Of a stretch of 7,215 bases of DNA, positions 1 to 5,350 are shown piece by piece. Origin of the DNA: a bacterium (GTDB lineage: Bacteria; Krumholzibacteriota; Krumholzibacteria; LZORAL124-64-63); assembly GCA_021767885.1 (NCBI GenBank), contig JAASSM010000077.1, positions 1-7,215 of the forward strand, written 5' to 3'. The notes beneath the pieces were generated by a model. That model worked only from the letters and a program-made list of their open reading frames with translations, did not search any database and was not told the origin of the DNA. A program made the position numbers and the translations under genes. How positions within the stretch are numbered: the first letter of the stretch is position 1; each line of letters opens with the position of its first letter.

Positions 1-173
1 CACGCTCCGGTCGCCGCGTCAACCGACCCGGGTCCCGTCTGCACCACGGCGGGACGGTCGCCACCGCCAACTCGCCCTTGAAACCGCGCCCGCGATGGCC
101 GATTTTCGGGACGACGCCGCCAGCGCCCGGGGCGGCGAGCGTCCCCGCGACCCCCGCGATCATCCCGTCCTGC

Positions 174-178
174 AGGAG
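174..178 (+). promoter_or_regulatory. Ribosome-binding site that fixes the start of the first gene
   Basis: AGGAG lies 7 nt before the ATG at 186. The same frame is open back to a TTG at 78, but the extra 36 residues are rich in Pro and Ala and have no such site in front. The family normally begins a few residues before the DLxxxYLGL strand, which matches the ATG at 186. Confidence 0.8.
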
Positions 179-185
179 TGCCGCC

Positions 186-1184
186 ATGACCGGTTCCAGC
201 ATCGACCTCGCCACCCGTTATCTCGGCCTGCCGGTGCCCAGCCCGGTGGTGGCCGCCTCCAGCAGCCTCACCGACTCGGTGGAGGGCGTGCGCGCGTGCG
301 CCGAGGCCGGCGCCGGCGCGGTGGTGCTCAAGTCGCTCTTCGAGGAGCAGATCGCCGCGGAGGTGAAGCAGGAGGTGGCGGCGTCGGAGATGCCGAACTG
401 GCACACCGAGGCGGCCGAGTACATCAGCGCCTACGGCACCGAGAACGCCGTGGGCGAGTATCTGCGCCTGATCGAGGCCTCGCGCAAGGCCGTCCAGATC
501 CCGGTGATCCCGTCGATCCACTGCGTCTCCTCGCAGAACTGGCCGGCCTATGCCCGTCGCATGGAGAGCGCGGGGGCCGACGCCATCGAGCTGAACGTCT
601 TCGTCTCGCCGGTGGACCCGCGGCTGGGCGCGCGCCAGATCGAGGACATCTACCGCGAGGTGCTCGCGGCGGTGAAGACGCAGGTCTCCATCCCGGTGGC
701 GCTGAAGGTGGGGTCGTTCTTCACCAGCCTGTCGGAGACCCTGGGCGACCTCGACCGCCGCGGCGCCGACGGCCTGGTGCTCTTCAACCGCTTCTATCCC
801 GCGGACATCGACATCGAGCGGCTGCAGGTGGTGGCCGGGCCCGCGTTCTCCGCCCCCGAGGAGATGCACCTGACCCTGCGTGCGGTGGCCCAGCTCGCCG
901 GGCGCCTGGATTGCGACGTGGCCGCCAGCACCGGCAATCACGACGGCGCGGCGGTGATCAAGCAGCTGCTGGCCGGCGCCCAGGTGGTGCAGGTGGCCTC
1001 CACCCTGTACCACAACGGCGTCGACCAGCTGCGCGTGATCAACGACGCGATCCGGGCCTGGATGGAGCGCCGGGAGCTGAAGAGCGTGGACGCCTTCCGC
1101 GGCCGCATGAACCACGACGCCTGGCCGGGCGGCTCCGCCTACGACCGCGTCCAGTTCATGAAGCGCAGCGTCGAGGCGACCTGA
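186..1184 (+). CDS. Dihydroorotate dehydrogenase-like FMN protein
   Basis: The protein has 332 residues and is a soluble flavin-binding TIM barrel of the DHOD-like family (COG0167 type). The N-terminal DLATRYLGL strand (residues 7-15) is followed by VVLKSLFEEQI (46-56), whose Lys49 sits where dihydroorotate dehydrogenases bind FMN. VALKVG with Lys174, GADGLVLFNRF (193-203) and CDVAASTGNHDG (243-254) form the later barrel strands and phosphate-binding loop. True dihydroorotate dehydrogenases have NxxCPN (class 1) or NxSSPN (class 2), with Cys or Ser as catalytic base. Here the loop reads ELNVFVSP (135-142), so Val140 occupies the base position. A standard pyrimidine role is therefore doubtful, and the substrate is unknown. 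From memory, the TGxHDG loop and the VQFMK tail (322-326) resemble the Bacteroidota-type branch. The gene ends 14 bp before the HisN-like gene and is probably cotranscribed with it. The fold is secure; the reaction is not. Confidence 0.9.
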   Translation: MTGSSIDLATRYLGLPVPSPVVAASSSLTDSVEGVRACAEAGAGAVVLKSLFEEQIAAEVKQEVAASEMPNWHTEAAEYISAYGTENAVGEYLRLIEASRKAVQIPVIPSIHCVSSQNWPAYARRMESAGADAIELNVFVSPVDPRLGARQIEDIYREVLAAVKTQVSIPVALKVGSFFTSLSETLGDLDRRGADGLVLFNRFYPADIDIERLQVVAGPAFSAPEEMHLTLRAVAQLAGRLDCDVAASTGNHDGAAVIKQLLAGAQVVQVASTLYHNGVDQLRVINDAIRAWMERRELKSVDAFRGRMNHDAWPGGSAYDRVQFMKRSVEAT

Positions 1185-1198
1185 CGCGCCAGCCACCC

Positions 1199-2011
1199 AT
1201 GATGCCACCGCCGCGCACGCCCCACGGACCGTCCCCCTCCCGCCAGCAGTTGCTGACGTGGCACGACGCCGCGCGCGATCTCGCCCGCACCGGCGGCCTG
1301 GCCACGCGCCGCTGGTTCGGCGATCGCGAGCTGACCGTGGAGCGCAAGGCGGACGCCTCGCCGGTCACGGTGGCCGACCGGCACGCCGAGACGGTGATGC
1401 GCGAGGCCATCGCTGCGCGCTTCCCCGACCACCGCGTGGTGGGCGAGGAACATGGCGGCGAGGTGTGCGGCCAGGGCTGCGAGTGGGTGCTCGATCCCAT
1501 CGACGGCACGCGCAGCTTCGTGCGGGGGGTGCCGCTCTACACCACGCTGGTGGCGCTGCTGGTCGACGGCGCGCCGGTGGTGGGCGTGATCTTCGCCCCG
1601 GCCACCGGCGAGCTGGTGAGCGCGGCGCGGGGCTGCGGGGCCCGGGACGAGCAGGGCCGGCCGGTGCGGGTCTCCGGCGTCACGGACCTGGGCCGCGCCT
1701 GGGCGCTGACCACCGACCCGGCGGAGCTCCATCGTCGCCAGCGCGGCCTGAGCGACGGCCTGCTCGCCGGCTGCGCGGGCCTGCGCACCTGGGCCGACGG
1801 CTACGGATACCTGCTGCTGGCGCGGGGCGATGCGGACGTGATGATCGATCCGCAGATGAGTCCCTGGGACATCGCGCCCCTGGGCGTGGTGATCGGGGAG
1901 GCCGGCGGGACGCTCACCGACCTGGACGGTCGCTCCGATCACCTGGGAGCCAGCTGCCTGGCCGCGGCCACCCCGCAGCTGCACGCCGCGGTGCTCGCGC
2001 TGCGGGGCTGA
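1199..2011 (+). CDS. hisN: HisN-like phosphatase of the inositol monophosphatase superfamily
   Basis: The protein has 270 residues, normal for the family. It is a cytoplasmic Mg2+/Li+-type phosphomonoesterase. The metal-binding motifs are present in order: GEEHGG (82-87), with Glu83 and Glu84; WVLDPIDGT (96-104), with Asp99 and Asp102; and SPWDIAPLG (221-229), with Asp224 before the GEAGG segment. The run SFVRGVPLYTTLVAL after the DPIDGT motif, and the DADVMIDPQMSPWD stretch, match the HisN branch, which dephosphorylates histidinol phosphate in histidine synthesis, better than classical SuhB or CysQ. No other histidine gene is nearby, so inositol phosphate or another sugar phosphate remains possible. 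Two cysteines (90 and 94) flank a Gly-Gln-Gly just before the active-site loop. The start is uncertain: ATG codons at 1199 and 1202 lack a clear ribosome-binding site, and translation may be coupled to the gene ending 14 bp upstream. A TTG near residue 18 would also keep the core. Confidence 0.85.
   Translation: MMPPPRTPHGPSPSRQQLLTWHDAARDLARTGGLATRRWFGDRELTVERKADASPVTVADRHAETVMREAIAARFPDHRVVGEEHGGEVCGQGCEWVLDPIDGTRSFVRGVPLYTTLVALLVDGAPVVGVIFAPATGELVSAARGCGARDEQGRPVRVSGVTDLGRAWALTTDPAELHRRQRGLSDGLLAGCAGLRTWADGYGYLLLARGDADVMIDPQMSPWDIAPLGVVIGEAGGTLTDLDGRSDHLGASCLAAATPQLHAAVLALRG
1971..2007 (+). terminator. Possible hairpin at the end of the HisN-like gene
   Basis: CCCCGCAG (1971-1978) and CTGCGGGG (2000-2007) are perfect 8-bp inverted arms. 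A nested GCAC/GTGC stem (1981-1984 and 1991-1994) lies between them. The structure ends just before the stop codon. No T-run follows, so it is not a classical intrinsic terminator, and in GC-rich coding DNA it may be chance. It is the best candidate for separating this gene from the convergent cyclase gene. Confidence 0.25.
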
Positions 2012-2035
2012 GGCCGCGGGGCTGAGGCCGCGGGG
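2002..2035. repeat. 14-bp tandem repeat across a stop codon
   Basis: The unit GCGGGGCTGAGGCC occurs at 2002-2015 and again at 2016-2029, followed by a partial third copy, GCGGGG (2030-2035). The first copy contains the TGA of the HisN-like gene (2009-2011). The array occupies the first half of the 58-bp gap between the two convergent genes. It looks like a replication-slippage duplication. Confidence 0.85.
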
Positions 2036-2069
2036 TGGGGCGTGGTGATCCTGGCGCCGGGTCGCGGGG

Positions 2070-4052
2070 TCAGCCGGGCAGGGGATGCTCGGCATCGTGG
2101 CCCACGATGCACACCTTGTTGCGGCCGGCCGCCTTGGCCGCGTAGAGCCCCTCGTCCGCCAGCTTGAGCATCTCGGTCAGGCTCTCCACGTGATCGCTGG
2201 AGCCGGCCACGCCCACGCTCACGGTCACCGAGCCGGAGAACTCGGGCGTGACGATGTGGTTCTCGGCCACCGCGCGGCGGAGCCGGTCGGCGAGCTGCTC
2301 GGCCAGCGTCAGGTCCGCGCCCGGGCAGATGGCCACGAACTCCTCGCCGCCGAAGCGGCAGATGTCGTCGCTGCTGCGCAGGCAGGCCTGCAGGGCGCGG
2401 GCGGTGTGCTGCAGGACCACGTCGCCGGCGTCGTGGCCGTAGGTGTCGTTCACGCGCTTGAAGTGATCGATGTCCGCGAGCATGCACACCACGGTGCTCC
2501 CGTGGCGGCGGGCCCGCTGCCACTCCTTGTCCAGACGCTCCATGGCGTAGCGGCGATTGGGCAGGCCGGTGAGCTGGTCGTGCAGGGCGAGGTGGGTGAG
2601 CTTGCGGTTGGCCACGCTCAGCTGGGCGGCGAAGGCACGGATGGCCTCCTGGTCCCGGGCCGCGCGCTCCTGCAGGCGGATCACCCGGGCCGCGGCGCGC
2701 AGCCGGGCCACCAGGACGGCGTGGTTGATGGGCTTGGGGATGTAGTCGTCGGCGCCGGCGGCGAGGGCGGTCACCAGATCCTCGCTCTGGTCGTTGCTGG
2801 TCATCATCATCACGTAGACGTGGCTGGCGCTCTCCGCCCGCCGCAGCGCACGGCAGAGCTCCAGGCCGTCCAGCCGGGGCATCATCCAGTCCGAGATGAT
2901 CACGTGGGGGTTCCAGCGCAGGGCCCGGGCCAGGCCGTCCTCGCCGTCGACGGCCGTCTGGACGTGATGGCCCTCCCTGGCCAGCCGGGAGGTGACGATC
3001 TTGCGGTCCAGCGGGGAGTCGTCCACCACCAGGACCCGCAGGGGCTCCTCGGGGGCGGCGTGCGGGGTGGCGAACGCGGCGAGGGCGTGATCGAGGTCGG
3101 CGCCCTCGTCGCCGGCGGTGTCGGCGAGGGGAACGGGGGCGGCGTCGTGGCGCGTGGACAGCTCGGCGAGTGTGGGCAGGTCCTCGGTGATGATGTCCAG
3201 GACCTGCCCCATGCGGGCCCACTCGGCCAGGGCGGTGTCCACGGCGCGGCCCACCTGCTCGCGGGGGAATCCCAGCTCGGCGGCCAGGTCCAGGAGGGCC
3301 GCGGCCAGGGGGGCGCGCGAGGACTCGCAGGCCACGCAGACCTCGGCCATGGCGGCGGCGGTGGCCAGCACGCGGTCCAGCGATGGCGCCCCGGCGTCGG
3401 GGGCGGCGGCGAGCGCGCCCTGGGCGGTGACGGCCTGCCGGTACTCCGCCGGCAGGCTCCAGTGTGACATGAGCGCGACGGTGACCTGGTCGTGATCGAG
3501 GAACAGGGTCTCCTGCTCGAGGGTGCGCAGGGCCGCGGCATCCACCCCGTCCCACCGGGCGAGGAGGGTGCCGTAGCTGCGCGGGTGCACGCTGGCCAGG
3601 GCCAGCGAGCCGATCCGGGCGAGCAGGCCGCAGGTGAAGGCCTCCTCCGGCAGGACCTCGCGGACCAGGCCGGCCAGGGACTGCGCGCCCACGGCCACGG
3701 CCAGCGAGCGCGACCAGAAGCCGTTGTAGTCGAACTGCGGACAGGGTCCGCTCCGCGCGCTGGCCAGCAGGGAGAACGTCAGGGCCACCTGCCGCAGGGT
3801 GCGCATGCCCAGGCGGACCACGGCCTCGCCCACGGTGCGCACCTCGCGGTTGCCGCTCAGCAGGGAGGAATTCGCGTACTGGAGCACCCGGCCAGCCAGG
3901 GCGGGATCGGCGGAGAGCACCTGCTGCAGCTCGTCGAGGGAGGCGTCGGCATCGCGGGTCAGCTCCAGGATGCGCAGGGCGACGCCGGACGGCGAGGGCA
4001 GCCGGTCCGAGGAGAGGACCTCGTCCAGGGGCGTGTGCTGATGGTCGACCAC
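2070..4052 (-). CDS. HDOD-REC-GGDEF response regulator, predicted diguanylate cyclase
   Basis: With the GTG start the protein has 660 residues. It is predicted to make c-di-GMP from two GTP in the cytoplasm under control of a partner kinase. An HDOD domain (about 11-206) opens with LPSPSGVALRILEL; its usual HD pair is replaced in GLLARIG (142-148), so it is probably regulatory. A helical linker of about 130 residues follows. The receiver domain (about 337-455) has acidic Asp344 and Asp345, phospho-acceptor Asp388 in SDWMMP, Thr418 and Lys440. The GGDEF domain (about 491-650) begins DQLTGLPNRR and carries the active site GGEEF (568-572) and, five residues before it, the product-inhibition site RSSD (559-562); both look functional. 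There is no membrane segment and no kinase gene nearby, so it is an orphan regulator here. The start is a choice: GTG at 4052 has GGAG 7 nt upstream, while ATG at 4079 (669 residues) has none. A promoter at 4203-4230 faces this gene. Confidence 0.93.
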   Translation of the reverse strand: MVDHQHTPLDEVLSSDRLPSPSGVALRILELTRDADASLDELQQVLSADPALAGRVLQYANSSLLSGNREVRTVGEAVVRLGMRTLRQVALTFSLLASARSGPCPQFDYNGFWSRSLAVAVGAQSLAGLVREVLPEEAFTCGLLARIGSLALASVHPRSYGTLLARWDGVDAAALRTLEQETLFLDHDQVTVALMSHWSLPAEYRQAVTAQGALAAAPDAGAPSLDRVLATAAAMAEVCVACESSRAPLAAALLDLAAELGFPREQVGRAVDTALAEWARMGQVLDIITEDLPTLAELSTRHDAAPVPLADTAGDEGADLDHALAAFATPHAAPEEPLRVLVVDDSPLDRKIVTSRLAREGHHVQTAVDGEDGLARALRWNPHVIISDWMMPRLDGLELCRALRRAESASHVYVMMMTSNDQSEDLVTALAAGADDYIPKPINHAVLVARLRAAARVIRLQERAARDQEAIRAFAAQLSVANRKLTHLALHDQLTGLPNRRYAMERLDKEWQRARRHGSTVVCMLADIDHFKRVNDTYGHDAGDVVLQHTARALQACLRSSDDICRFGGEEFVAICPGADLTLAEQLADRLRRAVAENHIVTPEFSGSVTVSVGVAGSSDHVESLTEMLKLADEGLYAAKAAGRNKVCIVGHDAEHPLPG

Positions 4053-4059
4053 GTCGTCA

Positions 4060-4063
4060 CTCC
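4060..4063 (-). promoter_or_regulatory. Ribosome-binding site supporting a GTG start for the cyclase gene
   Basis: On the minus strand GGAG sits 7 nt before the GTG at 4052. The upstream ATG at 4079 is preceded by a pyrimidine-rich stretch without any Shine-Dalgarno match. The GTG start still leaves about ten residues before the HDOD domain. Confidence 0.6.
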
Positions 4064-4116
4064 GGTGGCAAGCGGCCATGGTCGTGCGGACGGCGAGGGG
4101 CGAGATCCGTCGCGCG

Positions 4117-4161
4117 ACCGGGCGCCGCGATCATGTCCCGGAGATCGGCCACCGGGCGCCG
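4117..4161. repeat. 11-bp direct repeat in the divergent intergenic region
   Basis: ACCGGGCGCCG occurs at 4117-4127 and again at 4151-4161, 34 bp apart (about three helical turns). Each copy contains the palindrome GGCGCC. The pair lies in the predicted 5' leader of the cyclase gene and upstream of the transporter promoter, so it could be an operator. The GC-rich background makes chance a real alternative. Confidence 0.4.
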
Positions 4162-4202
4162 GACTTGATGCCGCGGTGCGCCGGGGATGTTAAATCTCTG
4201 TC

Positions 4203-4230
4203 ATTTTACGACTCATTTGCTCCTTTTCAA
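4203..4230 (-). promoter_or_regulatory. Sigma-70-like promoter for the HDOD-REC-GGDEF gene
   Basis: Reading the minus strand, TTGAAA (4230-4225, 5 of 6 to TTGACA) is followed after 16 nt by TAAAAT (4208-4203, 5 of 6 to TATAAT). It lies in the only AT-rich island of the window (about 4188-4250). Transcription would start near 4196, leaving an untranslated leader of about 145 nt before the GTG at 4052. Confidence 0.6.
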
Positions 4231-4252
4231 TTCATCACGAATCCTCGACAAT
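4224..4252 (+). promoter_or_regulatory. Candidate promoter for the TAXI transporter operon
   Basis: TTTTCA (4224-4229, 4 of 6 to TTGACA) and GACAAT (4247-4252, 4 of 6 to TATAAT) are separated by 17 nt. The start would fall near 4259, giving a leader of about 34 nt. The match is moderate, and an activator-dependent or alternative-sigma promoter is equally possible. Its -35 box overlaps that of the opposing promoter. Confidence 0.35.
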
Positions 4253-4278
4253 CCGGGATCATCGCCTTTCCCATGCCC

Positions 4279-4284
4279 AGGAGG
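4279..4284 (+). promoter_or_regulatory. Consensus ribosome-binding site of the TAXI receptor gene
   Basis: AGGAGG is the full Shine-Dalgarno consensus, 8 nt before the ATG at 4293. It is the strongest such site in the window, in keeping with the high expression usual for solute receptors. Confidence 0.85.
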
Positions 4285-4292
4285 TTCTCCCG

Positions 4293-5279
4293 ATGATGCG
4301 ACGCTGGTTCTCGACCCTGGCCATCCTCGCCTGCGCGGCCATCCTGGTGGTTCCGGTGCCCGGCGCGGCCAAGGAGCGCCTGGCCTTCTCCGGCGGTCCG
4401 GAGGGCGGCACCTTCCAGTACTTCTCCAACGGGATGGCCATCCGGCTGTCCCGCAACATCGACGGCCTCGAGGTCTCCAACATGGCCTCGGCCGGCAGCC
4501 TGGAGAACCTGCGCCGCGTCGACTCCGGCGAGGCGGACTTCGGGATCTGCTACTCCGGCGACACCTACCTCGGGCGCAACGGGCGCCTGACCAAGGACAC
4601 GAACACCTACACCGACGTCCACGCCCTGGCCTACCTCTACGGCGCGCCGGCCCACCTGATCGTCCTGGCCGGCAGCGGCATCGAGTCCGTGGACGACCTC
4701 GCCGGCAAGCGCGTGGCCGTCGGTGGCGCCGGCTCCGGCGCCGCGGGCGCGGCCCAGCGGTACTTCACCAGCCTCGGGCTCTGGGACAGGATGAAGGTGG
4801 AGTTCCTCGGCTACAGCAAGGCCGCGTCCGCGCTGGGCGACGGTCTGATCGATGCCTTCTGGGTGTTCGCCGGCTTCCCCAACTCCTCGGTGATCCAGGC
4901 GGCCGCCAGCAACGACATCCGGATCCTCGACGTGGTGTCCGCCGCCGATCAGGCGGGGTTCTTCGACGACTACCCCTTCTACACCCGCGTCACCATCCCG
5001 GCCGGCACCTACAGCGGCATCGATTACGACGTGGACTCCTTCCAGGACTCGGCCCTGTGGGTGGCCGGCTCTCACGTGCCGGCGGCGCGGGTGGAGCAGG
5101 TCCTGGCGGAGATCTTCTCGCCCGAGGGCCTGGCCTACATGGTCAAGGTCAAGAGCACGGCCAAGGCCATGTCCGTCGACCACGCCCTCAGCGGGATCGT
5201 CACGCCCCTGCACGCGGGCGCGGAGGCCTTCTGGAGCCAGCACGGCCTGGCCCTCACCGCGGCCCACAAGCAGCGCTGA
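4293..5279 (+). CDS. TAXI-family TRAP transporter solute-binding protein
   Basis: The protein has 328 residues, the usual size. It is an exported periplasmic receptor that binds a solute and hands it to the TRAP permease encoded next. A Sec signal peptide is visible: basic MMRRW, a hydrophobic stretch (residues 8-22), and a likely cut after GAA (Ala26), leaving about 302 mature residues. TAXI hallmarks are SGGPEGGTFQYFSNGMA (33-49), the ligand-site strand typical of the family; AGSLENLRRVDSGEADFGI (67-85); and DDLAGKRVAVGGAGSG (134-149). The ligand cannot be read from the sequence; characterised or proposed TAXI ligands include glutamate and related acids. ATG codons at 4293 and 4296 are both possible; 4293 has ideal spacing to AGGAGG. 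The gene heads the operon and is followed by a 71-bp gap holding a strong hairpin. Cys14 is too close to the N-terminus to make a normal lipobox. Confidence 0.94.
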   Translation: MMRRWFSTLAILACAAILVVPVPGAAKERLAFSGGPEGGTFQYFSNGMAIRLSRNIDGLEVSNMASAGSLENLRRVDSGEADFGICYSGDTYLGRNGRLTKDTNTYTDVHALAYLYGAPAHLIVLAGSGIESVDDLAGKRVAVGGAGSGAAGAAQRYFTSLGLWDRMKVEFLGYSKAASALGDGLIDAFWVFAGFPNSSVIQAAASNDIRILDVVSAADQAGFFDDYPFYTRVTIPAGTYSGIDYDVDSFQDSALWVAGSHVPAARVEQVLAEIFSPEGLAYMVKVKSTAKAMSVDHALSGIVTPLHAGAEAFWSQHGLALTAAHKQR

Positions 5280-5305
5280 CCGCGTCGCGTTCGCCAGCCT
5301 GACCG

Positions 5306-5331
5306 GGAGCGGGCGTCGTCCCGCCCGCTCC
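5306..5331 (+). other. Strong intercistronic hairpin between receptor and permease genes
   Basis: GGAGCGGGCG (5306-5315) and CGCCCGCTCC (5322-5331) are perfect 10-bp inverted arms around a 6-nt loop. The hairpin begins 27 nt after the receptor stop and ends 9 nt before the permease ribosome-binding site. No T-run follows; the downstream bases are CACACCCCCC. It therefore looks more like an mRNA-stabilising or partial-attenuation element that keeps receptor levels above permease levels than a full terminator. Confidence 0.7.
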
Positions 5332-5340
5332 ACACCCCCC

Positions 5341-5345
5341 GGGAG
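5341..5345 (+). promoter_or_regulatory. Ribosome-binding site of the permease gene
   Basis: GGGAG is 5 nt before the ATG at 5351. The overlapping GGAGCG (5342-5347) duplicates the start of the upstream hairpin's left arm. It is complementary to CGCTCC (5326-5331) in the right arm, so the site could be masked by an alternative fold. Confidence 0.65.
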
Positions 5346-5350
5346 CGACC

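Noticed and set aside
32..55. Inverted repeat GTCCCG/CGGGAC, a possible terminator of a gene before the window
   Set aside because: It has only six perfect pairs with a 12-nt gap and no T-run, which is expected by chance in this composition. No upstream gene end can be recognised.
78..106. TTGAAA-N17-GATTTT as a promoter for the first gene
   Set aside because: The -35 match is good and the spacing is ideal, but the -10 box matches only 3 of 6 bases and the surroundings are GC-rich. It is too weak to annotate.
95..1198. In-frame extension of the HisN-like gene back across the whole first gene
   Set aside because: The frame is open because of the high GC content. The product of this part is Arg/Gly/Pro-rich and unlike any phosphatase, while the other frame encodes a complete DHOD-like protein.
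1939..3555. Minus-strand open frame of 538 codons overlapping the cyclase gene in another frame
   Set aside because: Its product is Arg/Pro/Gly-rich, a typical shadow; the other minus-strand frame carries three intact domains.
4190..4216. Minus-strand mini-ORF of 8 residues (MSRKMTEI) preceded by AGGAG, a possible leader peptide
   Set aside because: The spacing to its ATG is only 3 nt. The ORF overlaps the -10 box of the promoter that would have to transcribe it, so most of it would not be in the mRNA.
4273..4296. Plus-strand mini-ORF MPRRFSR whose stop overlaps the ATG of the TAXI receptor gene
   Set aside because: It has no ribosome-binding site of its own, and its AGG AGG codons are simply the Shine-Dalgarno sequence of the receptor gene.
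4326..4334. Lipoprotein signal (ILAC, Cys14) in the TAXI receptor
   Set aside because: Only about five hydrophobic residues precede the cysteine and the hydrophobic stretch continues after it. The GAA site at 24-26 is a better signal-peptidase I cut.
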